Counted from the first letter of the stretch, positions 16,145-25,165 are shown. The stretch is DNA of 32,459 nt from Bacteroidia bacterium (GCA_016788185.1 JAEUTF010000061.1:1-32459); one strand, 5' to 3'. Numbers and translations are program-made. The notes: generated from the letters alone by a model not told the origin.

Positions 16145-16205
16145 ACTGCCAACAGGACGGCCAGGAGCCTCCCCATGGCCATGAATTAAAAAAACAGCAT
16201 TCAAC

Positions 16206-17153
16206 ATGAACCTATATAGCCTTGCCATTCACGGAGGTGCCGGAACCATCAGCCGGAAATCACTGCGTCCGGAAATGGAAAAACAGTACCGGGAAGCCCT
16301 GGAAACCGCCCTTCAGTCCGGCGAACAAATATTGAAAAAGGGAGGTTCAGCTATGGATGCCGTTATACAATCGGTGATGAGCCTTGAAGACTGCCCGCTT
16401 TTCAACGCAGGCAAAGGTTCGGTTTTTACCCATGATGCAAAACACGAAATGGATGCCTCGGTGATGCGCGGCGATACCCTTGGGGCAGGCGCGGTGGCAT
16501 GTGTCCAACAGGTGCGAAATCCGGTATTGCTGGCCCGGAGGGTGATGGAACAGTCTGAACACGTGATGCTGAGTGGACGAGGAGCGGAGGAATTCGCCCG
16601 GGGACAAGGCATCGCCTTTGAAAGCGATGAATACTTTTATTCTGAAATCCGTTTCCGGCAATTAAAAGATGCCATTCATGAGGACAGGATTCAACTGGAT
16701 CATACCCCGGAAGATAAAAAATTCGGAACCGTAGGTGCCGTAGCCAGGGATGCGAATGGATTACTGGCGGCGGCTACCAGTACCGGTGGAATGACCAACA
16801 AGCGCTATAACCGCATCGGCGACAGCCCGGTGATCGGTGCAGGCACCTATGCCAACAACCGAACCTGTGCCATCAGCTGCACCGGACACGGCGAGTATTT
16901 TATCCGTGCGGTAGTCGCCTATGACATCTCCTGTCTGATGGAATACAAAGGCATGAGCCTTTCCGAAGCCTGTCACCTTGTGGTGATGGAAAAATTAAAA
17001 CAACTGGGTGGCGAAGGCGGTTTGATCGCCGTAGATGCGGCCGGTAACATCGCCCTGCCTTTCAACTCCGAAGGGATGTACAGGGCCTGGGTGCGGAAGG
17101 GGGAACCCTTACAAACGGCCATTTACAAGGATGAGATCAGTTCAGCGGAATAA
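16206..17153 (+). CDS. iaaA: Isoaspartyl peptidase/L-asparaginase, Ntn-hydrolase
   Basis: A 315-residue plant-type asparaginase precursor. It cleaves isoaspartyl dipeptides and asparagine and matures by self-cleavage before the nucleophile Thr175 in the segment KKFGTVGAVA. The N-terminus has IHGGAG, and GGSAMDAV and FNAGKGSV (66-73) line the site; GGMTNKRYNRIGDSP, followed by TGHGEYFIR, is the C-terminal subunit signature. There is no signal peptide, so a cytoplasmic role in repair-peptide or amino-acid breakdown is likely. It follows yggS on the same strand and converges on a DUF5723 gene, the 3' ends overlapping by 17 bases. Confidence 0.93.
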   Translation: MNLYSLAIHGGAGTISRKSLRPEMEKQYREALETALQSGEQILKKGGSAMDAVIQSVMSLEDCPLFNAGKGSVFTHDAKHEMDASVMRGDTLGAGAVACVQQVRNPVLLARRVMEQSEHVMLSGRGAEEFARGQGIAFESDEYFYSEIRFRQLKDAIHEDRIQLDHTPEDKKFGTVGAVARDANGLLAAATSTGGMTNKRYNRIGDSPVIGAGTYANNRTCAISCTGHGEYFIRAVVAYDISCLMEYKGMSLSEACHLVVMEKLKQLGGEGGLIAVDAAGNIALPFNSEGMYRAWVRKGEPLQTAIYKDEISSAE

Positions 17154-18588
17154 GGTTTTCCTTCATCCTTGGTTTCCGTCCACCTTTCCCATCGGCACAC
17201 TTTCCGAAATTTTTAATGGAGACACCAAAATAGACATTGGCGCCATACGCATCGGTAATTCCCAACAAGGCACCGGGCATATCGGTGCCCAGGCTGAAGG
17301 CTCCCACTCTTACGCCTAATCCCATTCTTGGTCTGAAATAGTCGTACAGGGAAACAGGAAGGGAAATCTCAAAACCACGGGTCTCAAAACGGGGTGTCAC
17401 TGCAATCTGACTGCTTCTTCGTATGGCATTTTCACCAGCAGGAATTCCCTGGAGGATTGAAAAATTGATGAAATAATGCTGTTTCAGTGCCCAATCAAAC
17501 TGAAGTGAGGCGGCAGCCGGTAAATACATGGTAAAACTGCTGCGAAGCAAGGATGGATCATAGATTCCATTGAGTTGTGCATTGATAACAGAATCAGAAT
17601 TCATACTACCGTCCAGATTGGTGGTATCAAATCCAAACCAGTCGGCCCCCCGAACATCGAAACGGTATGCGCTAGCCTGGTTGTTAAAGCGAATGTAGCC
17701 CGCATCCAACAGGGATATCCCGAGTTTCCAGTCATACGGCTTTCCATCAGGCGCCTCTTTACAGGGATTGTAAAATTCTTCATTCCTGTTTCTGATATAC
17801 TGCATGCCTATCGAAGTACTCCAACCACTCCCCCGGTTTGTAAGTAAATCAGCGGCGGAAATTCCACCTTCAGAAGGCAGCGCATAACCGTAACTTCCGG
17901 AAAGCGATTCCAGCACCGGTAGCGTGTCGGCAGGAAGCGCATAACTTGCATGATCAATGGTAACAAAGGCGCCGTGAAGGCCATAATTGTAATTCAGGCT
18001 AAGTCCCGCCGTGAAAAATGATTTCGGCTGGTTTAACAGGACCATGGCTACACTCCCGCCGATGGAGTTCCAGTTCAGCAGGCCGATGGAAAGATCCCTG
18101 ATCTGGTACGCCGCACTTCCCTGTGGAGCCGGGTCAAAACCATCCTTCAGGTTACCGGCCAGATGAGAAGGCACATTGGCGGCGCTGGCTTCAAGCCGTA
18201 CAGACGTATGAAAGGCAAAGGAAAATTTCTTTCCCGAATGGATGAAGCCGGGCAATTTAACAAAGCCGGAGGCATAGGCCTGCTTGTCATCTTCTGAATC
18301 ATTGGTCATTAACTTTTCATCGCCGTTCGCCTCGGACTTGAATCCATTTTTCAAGACTTTGCTGTTTTTACGCAGGTACAGGTAGTTGTTCATCAGCGCC
18401 TGATCGAACGATAAGATATGGAATTCATTGCGGTAAGGCGCCGCCGCGATAGAAGCCGGATTGAGTTCGAGGCCCATCTGGCCGGCGTAATTACTGCCTG
18501 AGAGCCCCCACATTTCCTGGGCACTCGTCCTGTTGACAAGGGAAGCTAGCAGAAATACGATAGAAATTAAAAAGAGACTGCGGATCAT
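17137..18588 (-). CDS. DUF5723-type outer-membrane protein, paralogue A
   Basis: A 483-residue exported protein. The signal peptide ends around TSAQ before EMWG. The mature part has alternating strands and the LNPASIA segment near residues 50-57, a signature shared by many Bacteroidota barrel proteins of the PorV/FadL kind. YNYGL, LPAAAS and FRPRMGLG are shared with the next gene, its paralogue, along most of the length. I infer a beta-barrel in the outer membrane; function unknown. A TTG at 18597 extends the frame, but ATG 18588 gives a clean signal peptide. The 3' end overlaps the asparaginase gene by 17 bases, with no room for a separate terminator. Confidence 0.75.
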   Translation of the reverse strand: MIRSLFLISIVFLLASLVNRTSAQEMWGLSGSNYAGQMGLELNPASIAAAPYRNEFHILSFDQALMNNYLYLRKNSKVLKNGFKSEANGDEKLMTNDSEDDKQAYASGFVKLPGFIHSGKKFSFAFHTSVRLEASAANVPSHLAGNLKDGFDPAPQGSAAYQIRDLSIGLLNWNSIGGSVAMVLLNQPKSFFTAGLSLNYNYGLHGAFVTIDHASYALPADTLPVLESLSGSYGYALPSEGGISAADLLTNRGSGWSTSIGMQYIRNRNEEFYNPCKEAPDGKPYDWKLGISLLDAGYIRFNNQASAYRFDVRGADWFGFDTTNLDGSMNSDSVINAQLNGIYDPSLLRSSFTMYLPAAASLQFDWALKQHYFINFSILQGIPAGENAIRRSSQIAVTPRFETRGFEISLPVSLYDYFRPRMGLGVRVGAFSLGTDMPGALLGITDAYGANVYFGVSIKNFGKCADGKGGRKPRMKENLIPLN

Positions 18589-18884
18589 ACTGTTCAATAA
18601 GTTGGTTCAGGATGCAAGTAATGGCAAGCCTGTCCAAAAAGAGATCAAGCTGCCGCATTTCTTACAAAACCAAGGTTCGCTTCCACTTTAGCGGGATGAT
18701 GCAAAAAGGCTGAGAAACAGGAATAGCAAAGCGGATGCTGAACGACATCAGCCCGAAATATTCAGGCTTGCTTTATGCTGAACCTCCGCCTGGAAAAAGC
18801 GAATTGGCCAGTTGCATCGCGCAGTATCGCCCTTCATCTGAAAAACTGACGTTTGGACGAATTCAATCCGGAATTGAGTGTGAT
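18589..18884. other. 296-bp spacer between DUF5723 paralogues
   Basis: No gene was recognised on either strand. The longest plus-strand frame (from 18735) runs antisense into the paralogue and lacks any family resemblance. No exact TAnnTTTG box or terminator hairpin was seen, so whether the two paralogues share a transcript is open. Confidence 0.4.
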
Positions 18885-20333
18885 TTACTTCGGTGTCTTA
18901 CAATTCTCAATATTGGGTCTTCTCCCCCTTCCCGATCCCGAACCATCGCAACCCTTGAAACTTCTCCAGGCCAGGCCGAAATACAGGTCAGCCCCATAGG
19001 AATCCGTAATGCCCAGCAAAGGACTGATCATATCCGTGCCGATCGTTAAAATTCCGAACCGAAGCCCCAAACCTATGCGCGGACGAAACTGCTCGTAAAA
19101 AGAAAATGGCATGGAAATTTCAAAATGCCGTGATTCATACCGAGGGGTCAACGCCACCTGATTGGCCCGACGCAGGGAATAAGGGCCGAAAGGTATGCGT
19201 TGCAGGATGCTCAGGTTCAGAAAAACATTTTCGTTAAAAGGAACATCCAGCTGTACCGAAGCCGCAGCCGGAAGAACCATACGCATGCTGCGCTGATCAC
19301 GGGAACTCCGGGAATTTCCATAGAACTGTTCACTCAATATTGAATCAGTAGTGACCCAATCATCAAATTTCACCGTGTCAATTCCAAACCAGGCTGTATT
19401 GCGGTTATCGAAAAGGTAAGTTCGGGTTCCTTCAGTGTAATGGAGGTATCCTATGTCCATCAGTGAAACGCCCAGGCGATAGTCGTATGGCTTTTCACCG
19501 TTGTTGCGTTTACAGGGATTAAAAAATGCTTCGTTTCGGTTTTTAAAGAACTGCACCCCTGCCGTAAACGAATAACCTTTCCCTCTTTTTGCGAGCGGAT
19601 CATTGCTTCCCCGGGTGCCATTGTCGGGTAAAGCGTGTCCGTATTCAGCCTGGATGTTGTTCACGATCAGCAGGGTGTCGGCCGGTAAAATATAATCGGC
19701 ATCGTCCAACCTGACATACACCCCAGTGAGACCGTAGTTGTAATTGAGCGTGACCCCACCTGTCCAGAAATACTCCTTCGAATCATGCAAGACCCCGGCT
19801 ATCGTGACGCCGAATTCGTGCCAGGTAAGCAGGCCCGCACGCAGGTTTCTGACCGCATAATTGGTGTTTTGCTGAGGGTTGTAATCGAATCCTTCTTTCA
19901 GGTATTTCGCAAGATGATAGGGCACCTTGCTGGCACTTAACTCCGCCCGGGTGGAGACATGAAAAGCGGCAGATAATTTTTTCCCGGACCAGATGAAAGC
20001 CGGGTATTTCAAAAAAGCGGACCCGTAAGCGAATTTGTCCGGATTCCTGGTGTAGCGGTCCGTAAATTTATCTTCTTCTACGCTTTCTCCTTTAACGCTT
20101 TTACGGATCAACCTGCTGTCACCCTTCAGGTACATGTAGTTGTTGAGAATGGAAGCATCCAATGAAACAAAGTGTATTTCCCAGCGGTAAGGTGCATCCG
20201 CAATGGAAGCCGGGTTCAGGTCTATTCCCATCTGACCAGCGTAATTGCCGGGTGCCGCCCCCCACATTTCCTGTGCATACGCCCCGGTACCCAGACCGGT
20301 TAACAGGTACAACATCAGGAGTTGAATGCGCAT
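18885..20333 (-). CDS. DUF5723-type outer-membrane protein, paralogue B
   Basis: A 482-residue paralogue of the gene at 17137-18588. Both begin after the signal peptide with QEMWG, carry NYAGQMG and LNPASIA, and share ILPADTL-type strands, NRNE, NPCK, KPYD, LPAAAS and LLGITD; differences are concentrated in loops. The signal peptide here ends at GAYAQ. The start is ATG 20333 (the codon before it is TTG). The C-terminal tail is basic (GRGRRPN). The tandem arrangement points to local duplication. It follows the FAD oxidoreductase gene by 101 bases on the same strand. Confidence 0.75.
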   Translation of the reverse strand: MRIQLLMLYLLTGLGTGAYAQEMWGAAPGNYAGQMGIDLNPASIADAPYRWEIHFVSLDASILNNYMYLKGDSRLIRKSVKGESVEEDKFTDRYTRNPDKFAYGSAFLKYPAFIWSGKKLSAAFHVSTRAELSASKVPYHLAKYLKEGFDYNPQQNTNYAVRNLRAGLLTWHEFGVTIAGVLHDSKEYFWTGGVTLNYNYGLTGVYVRLDDADYILPADTLLIVNNIQAEYGHALPDNGTRGSNDPLAKRGKGYSFTAGVQFFKNRNEAFFNPCKRNNGEKPYDYRLGVSLMDIGYLHYTEGTRTYLFDNRNTAWFGIDTVKFDDWVTTDSILSEQFYGNSRSSRDQRSMRMVLPAAASVQLDVPFNENVFLNLSILQRIPFGPYSLRRANQVALTPRYESRHFEISMPFSFYEQFRPRIGLGLRFGILTIGTDMISPLLGITDSYGADLYFGLAWRSFKGCDGSGSGRGRRPNIENCKTPK

Positions 20334-20434
20334 CAAATGGGGCTTGAAAGGATCCCCTATTTAACGTCAAATTCCGTGCAAAAGTTGCTGTTCCGATCCG
20401 GACCGGTCATTTTAACCGCCAGACGGGAATCCGC

Positions 20435-21841
20435 TCACACAAACATCTTTCCCGGGTTGAGAATTCCGTTCGGATCAAACAAGGTCTTGATTCCTTTCTG
20501 AATAGCTAACTGACTGGTGTTAAATGGTATATCCATGTACGTCTTCTGCACATAGCCTATGCCATGCTCACCCGATATGGTACCCTTCAATTGCACACAT
20601 AAATGAAAAATCTCACGGATGCCCATGGGGACTTTGTGATTCCAGTCTTCCTCTGACATGTTGTCGCGGATGATGTTTACATGCAGGTTCCCATCTCCGG
20701 CATGACCATAGCAAACCGATTTAAACCCATACTTCCGTCCTATCTCCTTAACCCCCCGCAGCAAGACCGGCAATTCGGCGCGAGGTACCACGGTATCCTC
20801 TTCCTTGTACACCGAATGCGATTTCACCGCCTCGCCAACTGCCCTTCGCATGCGCCAGAGATCTGATTTCTGCTGTGCCGTATCTGCAAACATCACTTCA
20901 TCGCATTCGTGGCTGTACATGATTTCACTGATTCTTTCACAATCCTTGAACAATACCTCCAGGTCATGTCCATCCACCTCAATGAGCAGATGCGCCATGT
21001 GTTCTTCCTTGACGGGGATCTTCACATCCACAAATTTCAAAACGAAGTCGATGGCGTCCCTCTCCATGAATTCCATGGCGGAAGGTGTAAATCCTGCCCT
21101 GAAGACCGCGGAAACGGCTTCGCAGGCTTTCTCAGGCGAGAAAAAAGGAACGAGCATCAGAAGGTTTTGTGTAGGGAGCGGGATCAGGCGAAACACTATT
21201 TTCGTGATAATTCCCAGGGTACCTTCACTGCCAATGATCAATTGCGTGAGGTTGTAACCGGTGGAGTTTTTCAGCACATTGGCACCTGTCCAGATGATTT
21301 CACCGGTCGGCAAGACCACTTCACAATTCAACACATAATCTTTGGTGGTACCGTATTTCACGGCCTTCGGTCCTCCGGCATTCTCGGCAAGATTTCCTCC
21401 CAGAAAACAGCTGCCCCGACTCGCAGGGTCGGGCGGATAAAAGAGTCCCCTGGCCTCTACAGCGTCCCGGAATACCTGGTTGATCACCCCCGGTTCCACC
21501 GTAGCCTGCAGGTTTCTTTCATCGATTTCCAGAATGCGGTTCAGCCTCTCAGTGCTCAGTACAATGCCCCCGAATACTGGCAGGGCTCCGCCACTCAGGC
21601 CGGTACCGGCGCCACGCGGTGTCACCGCTATCTTCTCACGATTGGCCAGCCGCAGGATGGAAGATACCTCGCCGGCCGTGGCCGGTTTGACTACCACCGC
21701 CGGCATAAATTGCAGGTCTTCGGTTTCGTCCTGGCCGTAAATTTCCCGGTCCTCTCTGGACTGAAGGATATGACTGCTTCCGACTATGGCGGACAGTTCA
21801 TTAAGCAAGGTGGGGTTTATCTCCGTAATCAATTCCATCAT
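20435..21841 (-). CDS. FAD-linked oxidoreductase, GlcD/D-lactate dehydrogenase-like
   Basis: A 468-residue protein of the glycolate oxidase subunit GlcD/D-lactate dehydrogenase group, which oxidises a 2-hydroxy acid to the 2-oxo acid. The FAD-binding PCMH domain covers about 45-225, with PRGAGTGLSGG at 75-85, FYPPDPAS at 134-141 and IIGSEGTLG at 202-210. The C-terminal FAD-oxidase domain carries GHAGDGNLHVN at 379-389 and SGEHGIG at 423-429, typical active-site residues. There is no GlcE or GlcF subunit beside it and no iron-sulfur domain, so it is likely a stand-alone enzyme. The start is the first of two adjacent ATG codons, directly downstream of a -7 box. Confidence 0.9.
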   Translation of the reverse strand: MMELITEINPTLLNELSAIVGSSHILQSREDREIYGQDETEDLQFMPAVVVKPATAGEVSSILRLANREKIAVTPRGAGTGLSGGALPVFGGIVLSTERLNRILEIDERNLQATVEPGVINQVFRDAVEARGLFYPPDPASRGSCFLGGNLAENAGGPKAVKYGTTKDYVLNCEVVLPTGEIIWTGANVLKNSTGYNLTQLIIGSEGTLGIITKIVFRLIPLPTQNLLMLVPFFSPEKACEAVSAVFRAGFTPSAMEFMERDAIDFVLKFVDVKIPVKEEHMAHLLIEVDGHDLEVLFKDCERISEIMYSHECDEVMFADTAQQKSDLWRMRRAVGEAVKSHSVYKEEDTVVPRAELPVLLRGVKEIGRKYGFKSVCYGHAGDGNLHVNIIRDNMSEEDWNHKVPMGIREIFHLCVQLKGTISGEHGIGYVQKTYMDIPFNTSQLAIQKGIKTLFDPNGILNPGKMFV

Positions 21842-21845
21842 GCCG

Positions 21846-21853
21846 CAAATTTA
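21846..21853 (-). promoter_or_regulatory. -7 box (TAAATTTG) of the FAD oxidoreductase gene
   Basis: Exact TAnnTTTG match on the minus strand; the ATG at 21841 begins only 4 bases after the box. The transcript would be leaderless or nearly so. Confidence 0.45.
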
Positions 21854-22042
21854 TACAGGTTTCCAATCCGACCTGCCTCTCCAACCTTCCCGGATGCCAT
21901 CGGCCGGATCGGCAATACCGGGCAGATCTTTTTATTTCCCGCCATACCCCCACAAAAAAGGGCAGGAAAATGTGCTGGCATACGCTGCAGGAAGCACAGA
22001 GAAAAGTGTAGGATACCACCTGGCCACAGCAGGTATTTTAAC

Positions 22043-22050
22043 TAATTTTG
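22043..22050 (+). promoter_or_regulatory. -7 box (TAATTTTG) of the amidoligase-cluster esterase
   Basis: Exact TAnnTTTG match 17 bases before the ATG at 22068. No -33 TTG at the usual spacing. It is the best candidate promoter for the cluster. Confidence 0.45.
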
Positions 22051-22067
22051 CCTATTAATTTCATAAA

Positions 22068-22778
22068 ATGAAAGAAGAATACGTTAAGTGGTTTTCCCCC
22101 ACACTGGGTCACGAAACCGAAATGCTGGTTTTCGGAACCGGTGGCCGGCCGGTCGTCATCTTTCCCACATCCATGGGAACCTATCATCAAAACAAAGATT
22201 TCAAGCTAATTGACAGTGTTGAGTGGTTTGTAAACAGCGGGCTGGTTAAAATCTATTGCCCCGACAGTGTAGATGAACATTCCTTTTACGAGGAAATGAT
22301 CCATCCCGGCGAGCGAATCCGCCGGCACCTCGTGTACGACCGCTTTATCCTGGATGAGGTGGTTGGACGCGCCAGCCAGGAAACTGCACAGCACAAGGTG
22401 ACGGTAGCCGGCTGCAGTTTTGGGGGATACCAGGCCATTAACTTCGCTTTCAGGCACCCCGACCGCGTATCGAACGTATTCAGTATGGGAGGCGCTTTCG
22501 ACATCACCAATCACATGGATGGCTATTACGACGAAAGTGTGTATTACAACAATCCGGTTGATTTCCTCGGGGGACTGCAGGATGAAAACCTTTGGAAAAT
22601 GGGCATCATCCTCGGTGTTGGCGAACACGACTTCTGTTTGCCACAGAACAAGCGGCTGGCAGAAATAATGGCCAGAAAAGGCATGCCCTACTGGCTGGAT
22701 ATCCGTCCCGGAATGCCGCATGACTGGCCAGCCTGGCGAGAAATGCTTCCCACGTATTTCGGAAGGATGGAATTCTGA
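22068..22778 (+). CDS. Esterase-like alpha/beta hydrolase, first gene of amidoligase cluster
   Basis: A 236-residue alpha/beta hydrolase of the putative-esterase kind (esterase D/Ag85-like). The nucleophile elbow GCSFGG puts Ser117 in place, Asp188 in GEHDFC is the probable acid, and His218 in GMPHDWPAW closes the triad. There is no signal peptide. The substrate is unknown. It begins a run of same-strand genes: an ATP-grasp enzyme, a GCS2 ligase and a glutamine amidotransferase. A hydrolase beside amide-bond-forming enzymes could release or deprotect an intermediate. The 136-bp gap to the next gene contains a weak hairpin, so continuous transcription is not certain. Confidence 0.8.
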   Translation: MKEEYVKWFSPTLGHETEMLVFGTGGRPVVIFPTSMGTYHQNKDFKLIDSVEWFVNSGLVKIYCPDSVDEHSFYEEMIHPGERIRRHLVYDRFILDEVVGRASQETAQHKVTVAGCSFGGYQAINFAFRHPDRVSNVFSMGGAFDITNHMDGYYDESVYYNNPVDFLGGLQDENLWKMGIILGVGEHDFCLPQNKRLAEIMARKGMPYWLDIRPGMPHDWPAWREMLPTYFGRMEF

Positions 22779-22847
22779 GAGCGATCCGCCCCGGGGATTG
22801 CAGCGCTTACTCCGGATGGTCAGGAACTCCGCATGTGAGGCTATTAA

Positions 22848-22875
22848 AAAACCGGCAGCCTGCTAGCACGGTTTT
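22848..22875 (+). terminator. Weak hairpin between the esterase and ATP-grasp genes
   Basis: AAAACCG (22848-22854) pairs with CGGTTTT (22869-22875) around a 14-base loop. The stem is short and the only T run is within it, so at most partial termination or attenuation is expected. Confidence 0.25.
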
Positions 22876-22914
22876 CAGTAAATTCGAACCAGATAAACTT
22901 TAACATTTACGCTC

Positions 22915-23916
22915 ATGAAACGTATTGGAATCATGCATGGCATGGAACGCAGTTTTCCAGATGCCCTTATCGAAAGAATTAATTCAAAAAATGAACCGGG
23001 CATCCAGGCCGAACTGGTAAAAATCGACAAATGCATCCAGGGTGAATCCACTCCTTATCATGTCATTCTCGACCGCATTTCGCAGGATGTTCCTTTTTAC
23101 CGCGCTTACCTGAAAAATGCAGCGCTGTGCGGAACCGCCGTCTTAAACAACCCCTTTTGGTGGAGTGCCGATGAAAAATTCTTCAATAACTGCCTGGCGA
23201 TACGTCTGGGGATTCCGGTACCCAAAACCTGCCTGCTCCCTTCCAATCAATGGCCTACCGATACCAGTGAGGCTTCTTTCCGGAACCTGGCCATGCCTCT
23301 CGACTGGCAGGGAATGTTTGAGTACACCGGTTTGCCGGTGTACATGAAACCCCATGCGGGCGGAGGATGGAAGAACGTATTTCAACTGGATACGCAGGAC
23401 GGCTTTTTTCAGTCGCATCAAACCACCGGCCAGCTGGTGATGCTGCTGCAGGAAGAAATAAAATTTGAATCCTATTTCAGAGTGTACTGTATCGGTCAGC
23501 GTGATGTAAGAATCATGGAATACGAACCCCGCAACCCGCACCACCTGCGTTATGTGCACAACAAGTTCAATGCGGACAAAAAATTACTCGATACCATCCT
23601 GGATTATACCTACCGCCTCAACGAAGCCCTGGGCTATGACTTCAACACGGTTGAATTTGCGGTAAGGGACGGAATCCCTTACGCCATCGACTTCTGCAAT
23701 CCGGCTCCGGACGCCGACATCCACAGCGTGGGCCAGGAGAACTTCGACTGGGTCATTGAATCGGCCGCCAACATGTGTATCCGCCGGGCAAAGTCTCACC
23801 GCGAGAATGCAGACAACCTTACCTGGGGCACGTACATGAAAAACGCCACCATGGGAATGGCTACCGGCCATGATGTGCCGAAATTCGGACACACCCCTGA
23901 AATTGAAAAAGCGTAA
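22915..23916 (+). CDS. ATP-grasp enzyme
   Basis: A 333-residue ATP-grasp fold protein that would activate a carboxylate as acyl phosphate and join it to an amine or thiol. Residues 142-151 (VYMKPHAGGG) form the ATP-phosphate loop with Lys145, QEEI near 179-182 is the adenine-binding hinge, and FNTVEFAVRDG with IDFCNPAPDAD (243-268) supplies the Mg ligands Glu247, Asp259 and Asn262. The N-terminal part (1-100) is a preATP-grasp-like domain beginning MKRIGIMHG. It does not match glutathione synthetase or D-Ala-D-Ala ligase closely. It stands between an esterase and a GCS2-type ligase. A strong hairpin follows its stop codon. Confidence 0.8.
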   Translation: MKRIGIMHGMERSFPDALIERINSKNEPGIQAELVKIDKCIQGESTPYHVILDRISQDVPFYRAYLKNAALCGTAVLNNPFWWSADEKFFNNCLAIRLGIPVPKTCLLPSNQWPTDTSEASFRNLAMPLDWQGMFEYTGLPVYMKPHAGGGWKNVFQLDTQDGFFQSHQTTGQLVMLLQEEIKFESYFRVYCIGQRDVRIMEYEPRNPHHLRYVHNKFNADKKLLDTILDYTYRLNEALGYDFNTVEFAVRDGIPYAIDFCNPAPDADIHSVGQENFDWVIESAANMCIRRAKSHRENADNLTWGTYMKNATMGMATGHDVPKFGHTPEIEKA

Positions 23917-23926
23917 GCGAATGCGG

Positions 23927-23951
23927 GTGCCGGAGGAAGTTTCTCCGGCAC
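23927..23951 (+). terminator. Strong hairpin after the ATP-grasp gene
   Basis: A perfect 9-bp GC-rich stem (23927-23935 with 23943-23951) and a 7-base loop begin 11 bases after the stop. The 3' side reads TTTGCTTTC rather than a pure T run, so it may be a partial terminator or an RNA stabiliser between cistrons. Confidence 0.5.
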
Positions 23952-23999
23952 TTTGCTTTCGCTGGCACCTGTAAAAATCACTGCGGAACCATTCATTTA

Positions 24000-24011
24000 C
24001 GGGGATCCCCG
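24000..24011. promoter_or_regulatory. 12-bp palindrome CGGGGATCCCCG upstream of the GCS2 ligase
   Basis: A perfect palindrome 26 bases before the ligase ATG. Its half-sites CGGGGA and TCCCCG recur, spaced by two bases, inside the carA promoter (26962-26975). A shared operator is possible, but chance is not excluded. Confidence 0.25.
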
Positions 24012-24037
24012 GCCCCGGCTCAAAAAACCATTCACTT

Positions 24038-25135
24038 ATGACCATGTTTACTTTAGGTATTGAAGAAGAATTTCAGATCATTGACCCCGAAACGCGTGAG
24101 CTGAGGAGCCATATGCACCAGATCATTGAAGGGGGTAAAACCACGCTCAAGGAACAGGTAAAAGCGGAAATGCACCAGAGCGTGGTGGAGGTGGGTACGA
24201 ACATCTGCCGTGATGTGGACGAGGCCAGGAAGGAAGTCACGTACCTCCGCAGGATGATCGGGGAAATTGCCGCCAAGCAGGGCCTGCTTTTCGCAGCAGG
24301 CGGCACACATCCCTTTTCACGCTGGCAGGATCAGCTGATCACGGATCACCCCCGCTACCATGAAATTGTCGACAAATTGCAGGATACGGCCAGAGGCAAC
24401 CTCATTTTCGGGCTTCACGTGCACGTTGGCATCCCCAGCCGTGAAATTGGTATTCAGCTGATGAACCAGGCCCGCTATTTCCTGCCGCACATCTTCGCGC
24501 TTTCGGCCAACTCTCCGTTCTGGCTGGGAAGGAACACCGGATTTCAGGCCTACCGTACCAAGGTGTTTGATAAGTTTCCGCGTACCGGCATCCCTGAGTA
24601 TTTTTCAAGTGTGGCCGAATACGACAGCTATGTGAATCTGCTGATTAAAACCAATTGCATCGACAATGGAAAGAAAATATGGTGGGACCTTCGCCTGCAC
24701 CCTTTCTTCGAAACCATTGAATACCGGATTTGCGATGTGCCCATGCGCATCGATGAAACCATTGCACTGGCCGCCCTGATGCAAGCCGTCACAGCAAAAA
24801 TCTACAAGCTGATGAAACAAAATCTCAGCTTCCGGAATTACAGCAGAGCGCTGATCAATGAAAACAAATGGAGGGCGGCCCGCTATGGCATTCACGGCAA
24901 ACTGATCGATTTTGGCAAACAGGAAGAGGTGGAAACCAAGGCCCTCATTTATGAATTGCTGGACTTTGTGGATGATGTGGTGGACGACCTGGGCAGTCGA
25001 CATGAGTTGCGTTACATTGAAAAGATGCTGGAGCAGGGAACCGGTGCCGACCGGCAGTTGAAGATTTACGAAAATACCGGAGATCTGAAAGATGTGGTAG
25101 ATTACATGGTAAGTGAAACCAATTACGGGATCTGA
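24038..25135 (+). CDS. YbdK/GCS2-type carboxylate-amine ligase
   Basis: A 365-residue member of the glutamate-cysteine ligase family 2 (YbdK). These enzymes join the gamma-carboxyl of glutamate, or another carboxylate, to an amine with ATP. The N-terminus has GIEEEF (7-12) with the metal-binding Glu residues, FGLHVHVGIP covers 124-133, LSANSPFW is at 155-162, and IEYRICDVP supplies the later metal ligands. Length is normal for YbdK. The true substrate of most YbdK proteins is unknown, and here the gene lies between an ATP-grasp enzyme and a glutamine amidotransferase, so glutamate-cysteine ligation should not be assumed. ATG 24038 or the next Met two codons later are both possible starts. Confidence 0.9.
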   Translation: MTMFTLGIEEEFQIIDPETRELRSHMHQIIEGGKTTLKEQVKAEMHQSVVEVGTNICRDVDEARKEVTYLRRMIGEIAAKQGLLFAAGGTHPFSRWQDQLITDHPRYHEIVDKLQDTARGNLIFGLHVHVGIPSREIGIQLMNQARYFLPHIFALSANSPFWLGRNTGFQAYRTKVFDKFPRTGIPEYFSSVAEYDSYVNLLIKTNCIDNGKKIWWDLRLHPFFETIEYRICDVPMRIDETIALAALMQAVTAKIYKLMKQNLSFRNYSRALINENKWRAARYGIHGKLIDFGKQEEVETKALIYELLDFVDDVVDDLGSRHELRYIEKMLEQGTGADRQLKIYENTGDLKDVVDYMVSETNYGI

Positions 25136-25165
25136 ACGTAAAAAAACGATTCCGATCAGCAGCGC

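Noticed and set aside
18735-19049. 104-residue plus-strand ORF
   Set aside because: Half antisense to DUF5723 paralogue B, half in the spacer, no conserved motif.
20909-22045. 378-residue plus-strand ORF
   Set aside because: Antisense to the GlcD-type oxidoreductase with all its motifs; a long open frame arises from codon bias of the real gene.
24038-25135. Calling the GCS2-family gene a glutathione-pathway gshA
   Set aside because: It is of YbdK type, and the neighbouring ATP-grasp protein does not resemble glutathione synthetase, so gamma-glutamylcysteine synthesis is not supported.
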